A stretch of 64,000 nt of DNA from Isoetes taiwanensis (GCA_021234155.1 JAJEKV010000001.1:25843189-25907188); one strand, 5' to 3'; positions 45,086 through 57,119 are shown, counted from the first letter of the stretch. Program-made: numbers and translations. The notes: generated by a model not told the origin, from the sequence alone.

Positions 45086-46761
45086 TTAATCTCGAGCTTG
45101 CTTTTGTATATGCCCTTTACGAATTTTGTTATACCAGCCATTGGTAACGCAGATGCCAACAACACGCATTAGACCTATTAAAGCCACTTCAAGCACTGCA
45201 TCCTTGAGGCTTGATTGTGGTGACATGCCAGTCGTTGCAACACCAAGCATAAACCCGTCAAAGTTGCAATATATATTAAACTTACCACGCCGTATGCCAT
45301 CCAAAGCTTTCTTAGCAACGTCCACTGGTCTCATAAGGCTTGATGAAGAGGCTATTCTCTTTGTTATCTCTGGTTTGGCTTCATTTTCTGCAAAACCACT
45401 AAATTCCCATCAGCATATGACCATGTATGCCAACATAGACTGAACCTTGTACGTATATACAATGCACGCATTTTGCATCTAGATAGCAATAAGGCCGTTT
45501 ATTTGTCAAACACTTAAATCTGCACGCACAAGGTATCTATAACATCCATGCAATTACAGATTAATGAATGAACAGTGCTTTAATAAGCCTGCTTTTCAAT
45601 GAATTATAATATTATCCTGTGTGGAAATGCATCTATCCATGTTCCATTAGCTTGCTCATACATTCCAGGCTGCAGTATGCAGTATAGTACTTCAACAGGT
45701 GAGAAACTCTTATCTCCATTCTTGATCTATAAATGTGCAATAAAAAACGCATTGATCATAGATACAATTGGAATGTGTGTATAAATGACCTTTGATAAAT
45801 CCGGGCGTATCCGTATCTGGTGGATATATGAGTGAAACTTGTATCTTATATTGAACTATCTCCTGCTGCAGGCCTTCTGCAAAACCACGTAGCCCGAACT
45901 TTGTAGCAGAATATTCAGGATAACCATAAATCCCAACCTGATAATAGAGGAATCATGTTAAGGATAACGTGCTTATGCTTCTGAAGATATGGAAAGATCA
46001 AATTAAATGCATAATACGTGTTACTTTGTTTGCTATTAAGTCCAGGCCTCTGCTTAGATACAAGCAGTAGCCTCAGCTCGCCCTTTCAAAAAAATCTTTA
46101 ACGCAATTAAGCAGTAAATAACTAGAATGAAAATGGAAGATAATAAATTTGTACAAAATTAGTTCTAAACCCTACAGGCTCATATGTAAGATAAGATAAG
46201 AGATCAAACCTGGCCAGCTTGGGAACAAACTATGGCAATGCAACCTGGATTATTCTGCCTATTTTCTTTCATTCCAGGCAAGACAGCTTTAATAATGTTC
46301 CTGGTCCCTTTCAAATTAGTATTCAACATAAGATCAAAATCCTCCTCCTTAGCATGCTCAAGAATCGAGGGGATTGCAATGCCATGACTACAAATCAGAA
46401 CATCAACAGGGGCAGCCACAGAAATAATCTTCTCAATACTTTTACGGTCTGATACATCTGCACTAATCACATTAACATCTGCTTGATTTCCAGCAAAAGA
46501 TTTTATTGTTTCTTGGGCTTGTTGGAGCCGTTGTTGGTCTCGAGCAAGGATGGAAACACGAGCGCCCTCCTTCGCTACAAGCTTGGCAAGCTCTAATCCG
46601 ATGCCGCTGGAACCCCCTGTGATGAAAACATGCTGCCCTCGAATTGGAACACGGAATGACGGGGCTAGATTGCTCCATAGCAACAGAGTCAGAGCAAAGG
46701 CGATTAGACACACAAATGCGACAAAACACACAATTGCTATGGCGGAATGCTCCATAGCCAA
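45086..46761 (-). CDS. KDSR/TSC10: 3-ketodihydrosphingosine reductase
   Basis: Three exons: 46210-46761, 45790-45937 and 45086-45387. They join in phase to 1002 nt (333 aa), the normal length for TSC10. Introns have GT-AG ends. An N-terminal membrane segment (IVCFVAFVCLIAFALTLLLW) is followed by the NADPH-binding Rossmann motif TGGSSGIG (about residues 48-55), the ICSHG and NTNLKGT motifs, the SQAGQ segment with the catalytic Ser, and YSATK with catalytic Tyr and Lys in exon 2. A conserved C-terminal part (NFDGFMLGVATTGMSPQ) ends in a hydrophobic segment. This short-chain dehydrogenase reduces 3-ketosphinganine to sphinganine on the cytosolic face of the ER. No stop or frameshift was seen. 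The nearest flanking sequences are non-coding. Confidence 0.95.
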
Positions 46762-46990
46762 AATTCCAACTTATTAGGGCGGCCTGCCATTGCTAATGTA
46801 ACAGAACACAATGCACGTTGTCATGTTCTAAAAAGGTCCGCAAAAGATCCCGTGGGGTCTTTTTTTAAGGTGTAAGCCTTTTTTAATGGTTTGGATTTGA
46901 TTAGCAGGGTTGCCTAACCCGTAGCTATGCCACGTGTCCTGCCACGTCAGCCAAAATAATTAACAGCCGTCGGATTTCATATTTAGCAAT
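46762..46990 (-). promoter_or_regulatory. Putative KDSR promoter with G-box
   Basis: CACGTG at 46931-46936 and a second ACGT core (CCACGTCAG) 10 bp away lie about 170 bp upstream of the start codon. These are binding sites for bZIP and bHLH factors in plants. A similar arrangement, with two CACGTG boxes followed by CCTCTTCTTC and a GC-rich exon-like stretch, appears at 55330-55460. No clear TATA box was seen. Functional role is inference. Confidence 0.4.
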
Positions 46991-47560
46991 CCAACGGTCA
47001 TGAATAATCTAAAAATTCTAGGTAATTCAGTATCTCAGTCCCTCGTAGTCGTGGCCTTCTACATCCGGATTATATTCACTACTCGGCATGCGGCTCCAAC
47101 AGCATCCTCGATTTCTTACTCGGCTTTGGAAGAAAATGAGCTTCCGTTCCGGCCATTCAGGTTCTGTATTCTATGCCACATTTTTGTGCATCAAGACTTC
47201 AATTTAGGTTAAACTAAATTCCTCTTCTTCGAGCTCCGGCCTCTGGCGCAAGTCATCGCTGCTATTGTACCGTCCAGGTCCTTCTATATCTTATATTCCG
47301 GTTGTATTGCAGATGGGCCTCAAGAGAGCTTTCTTCCAATTCTATTGCAGATGGGCCTCAAGTACGAAAAGATGTGTTCTTGGTTACCCAGCTTCGATAC
47401 CAGTCTTGGTAAAATTTGTGACGAAGATGCCTTTCTTGGTGCAGTGGCAAATCATTGGTCTAGATATTACCTGAATTGCTTTGAAACACTTCTGCATCAT
47501 CAGCATCTATTTATCACATTGCTAAATATATAGACACATCAAGTATATGTACGAGAAGGC
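46991..47560 (+). other. Possible divergent transcript, unknown ORF
   Basis: Downstream of the G-box, GC-richer sequence is followed by two copies of ATTGCAGATGGGCCTCAAG 37 bp apart (47308, 47345), each a potential acceptor plus ATG. The second opens MGLKYEKMCSWLPSFDTSL and 62 codons to TAG. No family recognised. It could be a short lncRNA or 5' exon. Confidence 0.25.
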
Positions 47561-47847
47561 TATAAGCAGCCTGGGAATTCTACTACTTTATTATTTTATT
47601 TTATTCTGCCTCTTGTATTCTTAGATTTTGATTGCAGACAGGCCCTAGCAGGTGAATTTTTGGCGATCAGCTAGCTTCTTCTCTCGAAGCCCTGGTTATG
47701 GCGGAAGGTTCAACAAAGGAATAGGGAAGAGCTTCTTCACTCATCTTAACAAATGCAACTTGCCATGTAGGCCCATCTAGAATTGAGACAATCGACAATC
47801 CCAGGCATACATCTCAGGTTTGAGTTCTCTACGGATGCATGAATTAA

Positions 47848-48790
47848 TGTCAGACATCCTTTTCAGTTAAGTTGGATATTGCAACGAAACTTAGAGTTCA
47901 AGATGCAGCAAGATAAGAATGCAAAGCCATATATTTAAGATCCACAGTCTGTTAGTTAAGGGAGATGCATAGCCCAGATTTGCCTTGTATAGTACTTATG
48001 GTCCTATTTTGGTGGCTATAATTGGCAAGCATCATGATGCTTCAGCATACGATTGAGGTAAATGATGATGAGAGTTTAAAAAGCAAGAGCTTGAGAGGCA
48101 ATGAGTTGAATACAGACTACTGCAGATTATGTAGAGATCAACAATTATACTTTCTTATAAGTACTTGAACTTTAATGTTATGCTTGAAAATTACTTGCCT
48201 CAATTTGCCATCTGAATTCTCTCTTCAGCCATGATCCTCACAAACTGGAGTCTATGGCACGTAACATTGGTTAATTTCCTTCAACATGAACATTGGTCAG
48301 CTCAAACCAATTTTATTCACTTTCTGTCTGTAATCTATTTCTGCATTAATAAGGAATTACTAGAATTGCATGGTAGAGCTTCTGGCTAGATCAGGATATT
48401 TGCATGAACCATAGAAGTTGCTTGATAATGCAACATGGTCTCTATCAAAAGCAGCATGGACAATTTTGCTGGGTGCTTGAAAAATTTACGGGGAAACCAG
48501 CTTGGGACTTAGATGCTTTCAAAAGTTCATAGAGGTAAGTCTAGAGCATGCCGATTCTTATGCGTTAATGTCAGACATCCTTTTGAGTTAAGCTGCATGT
48601 TGTAACCAAACTTGGAGTTGAAGATGCAGCAAGGTAACAAAGCCACCTATGGAGATCCACAGTCCAGATTTGTCTAGCAATATTAGTTAAGAGATGCACA
48701 GTCCAGATTTGGCCTGTATACTTTCTTATGGCCTCGTTTTGGTGGCCATAATTGGCAAACATCATGATGTTGATAAAACTACCATGTGAT
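47848..48790. repeat. Two direct ~200-bp repeats
   Basis: The block starting ATGTCAGACATCCTTTT at 47848 and again at 48567 contains TTGAGTTAAG/TCAGTTAAG variants, AAGATGCAGCAAG, CACAGTC and TTTTGGTGGC-ATAATTGGCA, ending with CATCATGATG. The spacing is 719 bp. They might be terminal repeats of a short element, but no primer-binding site was found. Confidence 0.75.
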
Positions 48791-49990
48791 GGTAGCATCT
48801 GCCCAGACATTGGCTCTTTCTCAATGCTCATTTATAAAATTTGTAGACAGTCATTTCCTTGCACCAGACTATTTGGTTAAAAACTTATTTTGTACGCAGC
48901 TCCAACAGACCAGAACATTGGCTTTTATCTCAAGACCAACTACATTATGAATAAAGACCTTTTGCTGAACCAATGTGATACTCCATGGTGCAACAACCTT
49001 TTGATGTTAAAAACATTTATTTTCACATGTACATGCTTCCTGTATATTCTTTAGCTGAAAAGACGAAGGTCTCCTCATAAGCATTCATGCTGCTTGTTCT
49101 TTTACACCAAAATTTTCTTCTCGCGATAACATTTATCCCACATGTGGAAATTCTTTGTCAGTTCACATGTTTAATGATCTGCCTTGTACTATGTCTCAAT
49201 TAGGTCTGGTAACAAAATGTGAAACAAAAAGCATAAATAATGTTCATGATTTGTCTTTTTATTACCCCTCAATGTGGTTGCACTTGATAGAGATTGAAAT
49301 AACATAATGTTGCTTCAACAAATAGAATTATAGAGATAGTTCATGAATTGTCTTTCTATTACCCCTCAATCTGGTCGCAATATATGATAGAGATTAAAAT
49401 ATACAACCCATAAACCCCACTGAGACAAAACACCTATAACATCCCCTTTGCAGTTTTAATGCGATCAACAACGTGAATGAGTTTCCATGACATACACATT
49501 TGAACATAAATATACATTTTGACTCCATGAAAGATAATAACATCTATATGACTACAACAACATCCAAGATCTATAATTACCCAATCCATGCACACACACA
49601 CACACACCCCCACACACACACACACACACACGCACGCATGCACACGCACACACACAATTACAAAGATTACAAGAATTTGAATACCAAATTTCTTACAAAT
49701 GTTGGCCATTAGAGGATCGATTGAAGTTGCTAGCATTGTAAGAGTTAGCCATATCTGGCTACGTCCAAACAAAGCACAAGCTTGTTACAATCTACTGGTA
49801 TGACTACGCTCTAGTTAAAAAAGCAAGAAAAGTCTCATGATCCAACTACGGTCCCTCTAGTGTGCTCATCAGTTTAGCTACCCCATCCCCACCCTAACCT
49901 TCCCTCAACCCGGTATTTCTGCTAGTTTAATTTTCTTTTTGGTAATGGTCAATTTTAGAAAGTAAGATTGTTGTTTTTTTGGTCGCCACT
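48791..49990. other. Intergenic DNA with a CA microsatellite
   Basis: An interrupted (CA)n tract with CCCC and CG interruptions lies at 49590-49658. Otherwise AT-rich with no gene. Open frames through the CA tract are not proteins. Confidence 0.7.
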
Positions 49991-50031
49991 CTCAGGGCCT
50001 GCTATTCATGCATCTGCCATAACCACCAGAC

Positions 50032-50436
50032 ATGGATCTCTTGCACAAGCATGAACAGCGATGGCTTTCTTTGCACAGCGATGGCTTTGTTGAACAAGGT
50101 TTTCTTGAACAGGCTTTCTTTGAACAGGGTTTTTTGAGGTTTTTTTGCACCCTCGAATTGGGGTTGAAGCTCTGGTCTGGGATGCGGATTCTGTTCTGTT
50201 GTGTTAAGGCTTTGGTGGCATCGAAATTTGTTCTGTTCTGTTTTGCCTCATGGTTCGAGCAAGAAAAGTGTGAGCTGGAAGCAAAGGGATTAAGCACGGC
50301 AACGGCCAGATATGGCGGAGGCAGAAATCTCCAGCCGGATTTGCGGTCTGCTGCAGTTTCTTATTTTCGAATTTCGTTAATTTGTGTAGACAACGGAATG
50401 GCGTCTACACAAATTCAGAACGAAATTCGAAAATAA
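50032..50436 (+). other. 134-aa ORF ending in a hairpin, uncertain
   Basis: Starts MDLLHKHEQRWLSLHSDGF. Its early part contains a short repeat of GCACAGCGATGGCTTT/TGAACAGG motifs and its end lies in the long hairpin at 50348-50449. Composition (Phe, Leu, Cys) and repeats argue against a protein. It may be a precursor transcript for the hairpin. Confidence 0.2.
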
Positions 50437-50449
50437 GAAACTGCAGCAG
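50348..50449. repeat. Long near-perfect hairpin (44-47-nt arms)
   Basis: The left arm 50348-50391 and right arm 50403-50449 are complementary throughout except for a 3-nt bulge. The loop is only 11 nt. Both arms carry CTGCTGCAGTTTCTTATTTT and AATTTGTGTAGAC. Such a foldback in RNA would be a long, stable stem like plant small-RNA precursors; that role is inference. Confidence 0.95.
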
Positions 50450-50709
50450 ATGCCTCCGGATCTTTGTTGCTTCACCGGAGCTTTTCAAGTTGAAGCTTTG
50501 GGTATTTGCACGTATTTTACGTGTTTATTCGTATTTAACAAATCCAATGGTTTAGCAAAAAAATAAGGGATGGGTTAGAGATAAGGTAAGGTATGGGTTA
50601 GAGATAAAAGTGTATGAAATGAAAGGATAACATTATTTTCATGTTCCCACGTTACTATAATATATCTTTATTGGCTAATAGACTCTTGTGCCACTAAGAT
50701 GCGACCTGC

Positions 50710-51215
50710 CCCCACTCATGCATGGCCTCGGACGTACAGCCTCGGTAACACATTTTTTGTTGTCAGCCTCGACCAGACCGATAACCTTACCTAGTCACAA
50801 TTGCATTCAAACGTGTTACCAAAATATTTAAAATAGATAGATACTGTTTTTAATGACCATGAGAAGCCGACGCTTATGATATACACACTCAAATGGGACC
50901 TCCCCCACCCATGGCTGAAGTGGGTCCTTCTATATGGGACACTGACTCAGATGGGACGTGCCTCCACCACTTATATGGAAGCTTAAGAACAAGAACATAC
51001 ATGAAGATTATACATCAGACCCAAAACAACAGTTCCCATATACACAATAGAAGTCATAAGCACCAAATGGGATGATCCACTGACCTTGGAGTGTCCATGA
51101 ACGAGGCACTGGGCGGTCAAGCACAGTCTGGCTGGAGCTTGCAGGTGAAGGCACTCGAGCTTGGGCGCTTGATCCAAAGAGAAGTTGTTTTTAAAAATGT
51201 GGAAACAAGAATGAG
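50710..51215. repeat. Dispersed repeats inverted relative to 31190-31395 and 35080-35440
   Basis: 50710-50915 is the reverse complement of the 35080-35290 repeat, and 50985-51215 of 31190-31395. In this locus the two lie side by side, which suggests that they are parts of one larger element that was broken apart elsewhere. Confidence 0.75.
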
Positions 51216-51379
51216 GATATATAAAGGCCAGGAAAAGTATGTATCAAAAATAAGGTGAGTTTAAAGTGTACAAGAAATTTATCGCGGCGGCCAAGGCCGC
51301 CGTTAACATTTCTTTTTTCTAATGGGATCATAGTTGAGCAGATAATCCCACCCTACATCAAAAGTCATGAAAGCCTGCT

Positions 51380-52110
51380 GGAAGGACAAGGAAGCTTAAT
51401 GTTTCTCACGCTGGGGTAGCAAACATATGCGTACATGTAAGGACAAAGAAAGATCACAAGGCACTTAAGCTGTACCTAGATGCTACTTTCCTTCGCAAGC
51501 TTTGGGATGCAGATGCTCTGACGCACGTTAAGCTGGCACACTATCAGCAGCAAGTCAATCCTAGGCTCACGAGAGGCGCACACCAGTACTTGTACACCCA
51601 GTTGCCCATGAAGAAGCGCAGACTTATAGCTTCCATTCGCACGGGTGCACATCGCCTCCGCATTGAGACATGACATTGGGCTCGGGAAGCACGAGAGCAA
51701 AGGCTTTGCCAGTGTTGCCAACAGGGCGCCATTGAGGATGAATGTTATGCTCTTTAGATCTGCCCAGCGTTTGCCCATATCCGAGAGCGGTATGTTCGAT
51801 TACTAGTGCCTGGCCAACCGTTGCATGAGTTATTGAATACAGCGTCAGTGGGTTTGTTGGGGTCATACCTCCAGGAGATTATAGATGCACGGACTCAGTT
51901 GTGTCCTCCAAGACGGTATTGAACTGTCCTATACAATTGTACAGCGTGTCAGCATACTTATTACTGCTAAGGTTTTTCCCTCGAAAACCCTTCGGGGCGG
52001 GGGTTTTTTAATCCTGTCAGTGATACGCTTGCTGCTCTCTTTTTGTTAGGGTCCCATAGGCCAATCGGTCTCCGTGGACGCTAAAAAAATCTATTCTATT
52101 CTATAATAAA
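51380..52110 (+). mobile_element. LINE 3' fragment (uninterrupted)
   Basis: Readable C-terminal LINE protein: LRKLWDADALTHVKLAHY, KKRRLIASIRTGAHRLRIET, RLCQCCQQGAIEDE, ICPAFAHIRERYV and SYLQEIIDARTQLCPP. Two in-frame stops are visible (TGA after RIET, TAG before ICPAF). The Cys/His arrangement resembles the zinc-binding tail of plant LINE RTs. The 3' end GGGTCCCATAGGCCAATCGG is followed by a (TCTAT)n run at 52090-52105. It serves as the empty-site reference for the CACTA insertion. Confidence 0.85.
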
Positions 52111-53015
52111 GTTAACAATGAAAAACATATACACAGTACATGCTGCAAGCAAGAATTGCAGAATGTGGTTTTTACAGACCAAAGTAAATTACTAGAAGGA
52201 AAAGTAGCGGCTATTGAAGCCATCGGCCTTCTGTTCCTAGATCTAGCACTATGGAATATAGTGTTAGCAAGCAAGATAGGGAAGGAAATGTGTTCACTGT
52301 CAAAAAAAGGTCGAAGGATCTATGTCTTAGCGTCTCAGCATTTCCCAAGGCACCAATTCTTCCTGGAAGCAAATCCGTTGAATCTGCGTTGTTGTTGAGG
52401 CACTAGGCATTGTTGAATCAGTCCTTGTTGAAGTGCAGCTGTTGAATCTACCACTGTTCATTCTCCAGGCTTCAATCCGAGCTTAGATTTGCTTGATTCG
52501 AAGAAGCCTTGGATGTTTTATGTTCTTTAAGGTGTTAGTAGCATTCTTGTCTCCGATTTTTCTCAGAATAGAGAGAGCAATGTTGAAATGATCTGCTTGC
52601 ATTTTTTTTTTTATGAATCGGTTAGACAGAGAGTTTATGTATTAGATAATTTCCATTAGGAGGGCTATTATGCCCTGTAAAGTCCCCGCGGCTCTATCAA
52701 ACAAGGCGACACTCGAGCCACGAGTGCACTGCCGAGTTTCACGGTGCCACCAGGACTTTACAGGCGTAATGCTCGACTGGTGAAAATTATAGGACGTAAT
52801 AACTGTTTGCTAAAATTACGTCCAATACTAATTTGCCATGTGGTACCTTGAAATTCATCTCAACGGCGATGGCGGAGAAGTGATGGCAAACCGGGCTAGG
52901 TTTGAGAAGCTATGGTAGAAAGGAGACGGGCATTCATTTAAAGTTTCTGAAGAAGAGCTTTGTCATTCTCGGGAAATTTGGGAAGAAGATCTTGCAAGGT
53001 TTAGTCTCGGCAGCC
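52111..53015. other. Intergenic DNA with a hairpin
   Basis: Arms TTATGCCCTGTAAAGTCC (about 52668-52685) and GGACTTTACAGGCGTAAT (about 52752-52769) enclose a GC-rich loop with its own small stem (CACTCG-AGCCA-CGAGTG). An ORF at 52156-52398 has no recognisable domain. Confidence 0.6.
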
Positions 53016-53016
53016 A

Positions 53017-53308
53017 TAATAGATGCAACCGTGAAGATTAAAGCTCCTGTCGGTATTAACAAGAAATAAACAGATTAAAGCTTAAAGTTTAAAAGAACAT
53101 CCATCTTCCGTTGGATTAAAGCTATTATGCGGCCATTTGCCAAAATTGATTCTGATCCAACCATAATAGATGCAACCTTGAAGATTAAAGCTCCTGTCAG
53201 TATTAACAAGAAATAAACAGATTAAAGCTTAAAGTTTAGAAGAACATCCATCTTCCGTTGGATTAAAGCTATTATGCGGCCATTTGCCAAAATTGATTCT
53301 GATCCAAA
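53017..53308. repeat. 146-bp tandem duplication
   Basis: The block from AATAGATGCAACC (53020) recurs at 53166 with three or four differences (for example CGTGAAG/CTTGAAG and GTCGGT/GTCAGT). It is recent and non-coding. Confidence 0.92.
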
Positions 53309-54600
53309 GATATTTCGATGCTTTGGCCCTTCTTTCCATTTCGAATCCTTCTGTGCATGAAACTATTTCGATCCTTCTGTGCATTTCTGTTTAACATTTA
53401 CCAAATCTATTGTGGCAGAAGTCCACTTGTGGCAGGACACAGCAAAGAAGTACAGCTCTGCACAGCAAGAAATAGAGGATAGCGGCGCCGCTCCACAAAA
53501 AGTGGAGGAAGTTTTACACCCTATAAAATTAGCCAAAAAACACAGTAATTTTAAGCAAACGGTTATTACTGCAGGATTCTTTTAATGCTGAGGCCCTGTA
53601 TTTTAGCATTGCCCCATTTTTAGCTCAAAACAAAGAAAACCGGTCCATGTTGACTGCCACAAAAACGTGTTGGTTGTTCGTTTTATGCAGCGCTAACACC
53701 AAAGCTCCATTCTGTAAGCTGAGTTTTCTCTTGAACTCGAGGTTTTTCTCTTATTCAGAGCAATTCCTTCTCAGAAAAGAGCTTCTAGCTACATGGATCA
53801 TTGCTTTCATAATTTGAAGGGGGCATTTATTACGCCAAGAAATCTTCCTCACGAGAAGATTCCACCGAAACTCTGGAAAGCTTTATTTTTATCACCATGC
53901 TATGGCTTAAATCTGGCCTTAGATCGCTTGTTTTTCCTTCGCCGAAGTAAAAAGATCCTCTGTTTTTGGTTTAGCCATAGCAGGAGCAGTTGTTACTCAT
54001 CTATTTTTTTGCTCTTGCTTCCTTTTTGAATCCGTACGATTTTGCTTAAAATTTTGGGCACCCGCCATAAATGCGTATCTAAAAATGGAGTATAAAAAAG
54101 AAGTGGAAGCAGAACACGTGTCAAGCAAAGAGCCTGTTCAAACAAAATACATCAAACAAAATAAAATGCGAACAAAAATTCAATGTGCTTTATATATGAG
54201 TGATAGTGACTTTAACGTTTAAGTGACTTTAATGGCTACATGTGGCCCAATGTCTGCTCGACATGCGCCGATACTGAATGCTGGTGATGTGGAACATGTC
54301 TGCATAGACATGCAGCCAGGGAGAAGGTGACATAACAATCCCGAGTTGTAGGTACAATATGGGATCCAATCAACACCCAAATACTAGTTGGAAAGAATAG
54401 CAAATGATATTTCATTTGTTACCACCACAACTCATCCGTTATTTTTTCAACATCAACCAGTTCGGTGCTCAATGAAATATACGAGCCATATTCCTTTAGA
54501 TTCTTTGATTTCTATAGGTGCAAGAGTATTGGAATTAATAGCTATTGTCTTCTTGACGTTGTTTAGCTACCTCCCATTTTGTTTTAGAATCCTTAACATG
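53309..54600. other. Intergenic DNA
   Basis: Short ORFs (53379-53585, 53793-54029, 54388-54603) lack recognisable motifs. No RNA gene or repeat seen. Confidence 0.45.
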
Positions 54601-55275
54601 TAATCATCCATGTTAGATCTTGAGGAAATAGTTTGACCATTGAATGGGTGGTGGAATTAATTATGTTACATTTTTGAGTGATAATGTATGGGCACATGTA
54701 GCAACGTGATTTGAATACACAGAACAAAATATTTGCACATGGCTTTGCATGACCCTGTTATAAAATTAAGAGTAAAAAAAAAACAGAAGGAGAATTGCAA
54801 AAGAGAAAAAGGGCAATCCAGAATTGGTGTATGTTTGGATTTGGGCTAGTTATCTGAAATTCCGAATTTTTTCCGTGCATTCACATCCAACTGAATTCAT
54901 CAGCAGGTTTAATTATGCCAAGTAGACTTTGCCTTCCGTGTGAATTTTGATTTGTGATTCGCATTTTGTGTGCCAGCAAGCAAACTCAGAATCTTAAATA
55001 TGTGTACTTGAAGCTCTGAGGTTAATTTCATCATTTATGGCTCTTGGTGGATTTGTTGCAGGAGAATAAGAAGGTAGAAAAGAGAAGGAGGTTGAGACTT
55101 GGTTTACTATATGGGTTCAAATGTCCAGTTGAAATACTTTTGTTTCTAACAAGTGGTATCAGAGTCTAGAAATGACCTTGGAAAATACAAAAGGAAAAAT
55201 AGCTCGACTTAAAGTTGCAGTCCACATCTTCCTCGATGAGCTCGACCTCGAAAAACAGAGGACCCTCGAATTTTT
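54601..55275 (+). mobile_element. LTR retrotransposon remnant with tRNA-Met primer-binding site
   Basis: TGGTATCAGAGTC at about 55153-55165 matches the plant LTR-element primer-binding site complementary to initiator tRNA-Met (usual form TGGTATCAGAGC), preceded two bases upstream by CA, the usual LTR end. An ATG 8 bp downstream opens a short gag-like frame (MTLENTKGKIARLKVAV) that stops being recognisable at about 55275. The left LTR boundary is not clear; 54601 is a guess. No second LTR found. Confidence 0.7.
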
Positions 55276-55324
55276 AGCATGGTTGCCTAACTCGAGATGC
55301 ATGATTTCATGCAAATTCTAGCCT

Positions 55325-55470
55325 ATACATGTGTACGCCACGTGTATCTTATGTGTATGCCACGTGCAAAATTCCTCTTCTTCCAGCATCGCCTCTGGCC
55401 TCCGATGCAAGTAGCCATTGCTGTTAAGCCCAACTTGACGATTCTGCATGTTCTACAAGGTGAGCGTAAC
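55325..55470 (+). promoter_or_regulatory. G-box-containing upstream region similar to the KDSR promoter side
   Basis: Two CACGTG hexamers (GCCACGTGTATC near 55340 and GCCACGTGCAAA near 55368) precede AATTCCTCTTCTTCCAGC and CTCTGGCCTCCGATGCAAG. The same order occurs at 46930-47255. The two regions look like diverged duplicates of one 5' region. It could drive the plus-strand gene starting downstream. Confidence 0.4.
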
Positions 55471-55524
55471 CTCTAACTTTATATTCTGTCTTTGAGAAAG
55501 ATAACTAATTTGAGGGTTATTTTG

Positions 55525-56615
55525 ACAGCAATGACCAACATAATTCAGCTGTTGAGGAGAAATGGGACAGGACAATATTGAGCAGATCAATAATCTCCAT
55601 TGTAGCTGTAGGGCTTCTCCTAATGCCTTTAACAGGGGACTGCTTATGCGATTGATGGTTGTGCTACCTTTTTTAGGCGTGAGATATTTTCGTTAGCAAA
55701 GAAAATATGAGGTAATACGTTTGGCGTGTTTTATCTGCATCTTGTTTTATGTTTCTCTAATCGATGCATTTATTATTAGGTGGAGTTTAACAAGGCAATT
55801 CAATCTTTAGCAGAGGCTTTAGTTCCACCTCCACAGAGGAGGCCAACATTGAGTCGCTTGCTAAAGGTCTCCAATCTATAAAATTTTATTATTCTGTAAT
55901 TGAAATAATGATGCTTATGGCATATTACTTTTTACAGGATAATGTTGCCTTGATAGTAGTTTTAGAGGCCTTGGACTCTATCCATGGAATGGATCTGCCT
56001 CCTGCACCAGGGAAACACTAGCTTCTTTTTTTGGTAATACATATGCCTGCGCTTCTTATTATCTTCTCAGTTACTGTATATAGTTAATGTGGAGGATGAA
56101 ATAATGAACCTAAGAATCTTCTATGCTGCAAAACATTGAGGATCAAAATGGAGGAGTTTAACTTTAGTAGCCCTTGTTGCCTTCTGAGGACCCCATTAGC
56201 TCTTTTTTATATGTATGTTTATGCCTTTTTAATCTTTTGATTGGCTTCCGTGACCACAGAAATTGGAATTATTTTGTAACTTTTTGCTTCTGCATCTTCC
56301 CCGGCTTGAAGAATTAAAAATAGCATTAAGGGCTGAACAATTTATTATCACTTTATTATTCATGTGCACTTCTCAAGTATTAATTCAGGCCAACACTCAC
56401 ATTCATGCAAATCCAGAGCTGAAGGATATAAAACTATGGCAGGTAAGTAATCAAGAGCTCCTGAAATTTAAAAGTATTGCTGGTTTTGGTGCTTTATAGC
56501 ATCAGTATGCAAGTATGATGTTTGAATATTGCAGATGCACACTCTTTTGAAAGGGTTAGAAAAGATTGCAGCAAGTGCAGTTAGTGGCTGGGTATTTCAT
56601 TTCCGTCCTTGGCAG
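55525..56615 (+). CDS. Unknown multi-exon gene (partial)
   Basis: At least four exons have good splice signals: 55780-55866 (VEFNKAIQSLAEALVPPPQ), 55938-56022 (DNVALIVVLEALDSIHGMDL), 56260-56442 (LLLHLPRLEELKIALRAEQF and NPELKDIKLWQ) and 56535-56615 (LLKGLEKIAASAVSGWVFHF). The 56260 and 56535 exons are 61 and 27 codons, phase 0 at both ends. An earlier exon-like piece (55530-55650) contains a hydrophobic stretch (SIISIVAVGLLLMPL). The 55938 exon runs into TAG after PPAPGKH, so either a donor is hidden or the gene is broken there. Family not recognised; helical and Leu-rich throughout. Downstream, 56700-56800 has one more open piece (MVDPGHPDLTTDPFGILR). Confidence 0.45.
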
Positions 56616-57119
56616 GTAAGGTGCCTGATCACAATAATTTTGATAGTCATCCTGACATAAGTATGTTGCATTTTTACTAGTGCTTCGCATGCACTTCTTG
56701 CAATTGGGATGGTCGACCCTGGCCATCCTGACTTAACAACAGATCCATTTGGGATTTTGAGACTGCTAATAAGCTTTGCCATCAGCTACAACTGATAAGC
56801 CAATTTTTTCATGTATATCCTATTCCTTGGTGTTGTTTGCTGCTTGGTTAGTTTGACCATGGGTGATTTGAAAAAATTTACTCGTTATCACGGACCTGAT
56901 GAAGCTTTTGTGACAAGTTCAATGTAGGTCAGTGCATACTCAACGTTTGTCAGGATTGCGGGTGGGACATCCATTCTTGAGCGGCAGTGGCAGTGCATGG
57001 ACCTTGCAATTAGTGAACCTTTGTTCATAAATTACACTCGTGATTTCCTTGGAACGCTGGATTATGTTTTTTACACAGGTGAACCTGATGATTGATGGTT
57101 TAATAGAAAGATTAGAGAA

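Noticed and set aside
47848-48790. Direct repeats taken as LTRs of a small element
   Set aside because: No primer-binding site or polypurine tract next to them, and the ends lack TG...CA.
49434-49772. ORFs through the CA repeat with Cys-Val or Thr-His runs
   Set aside because: They are translations of a microsatellite.
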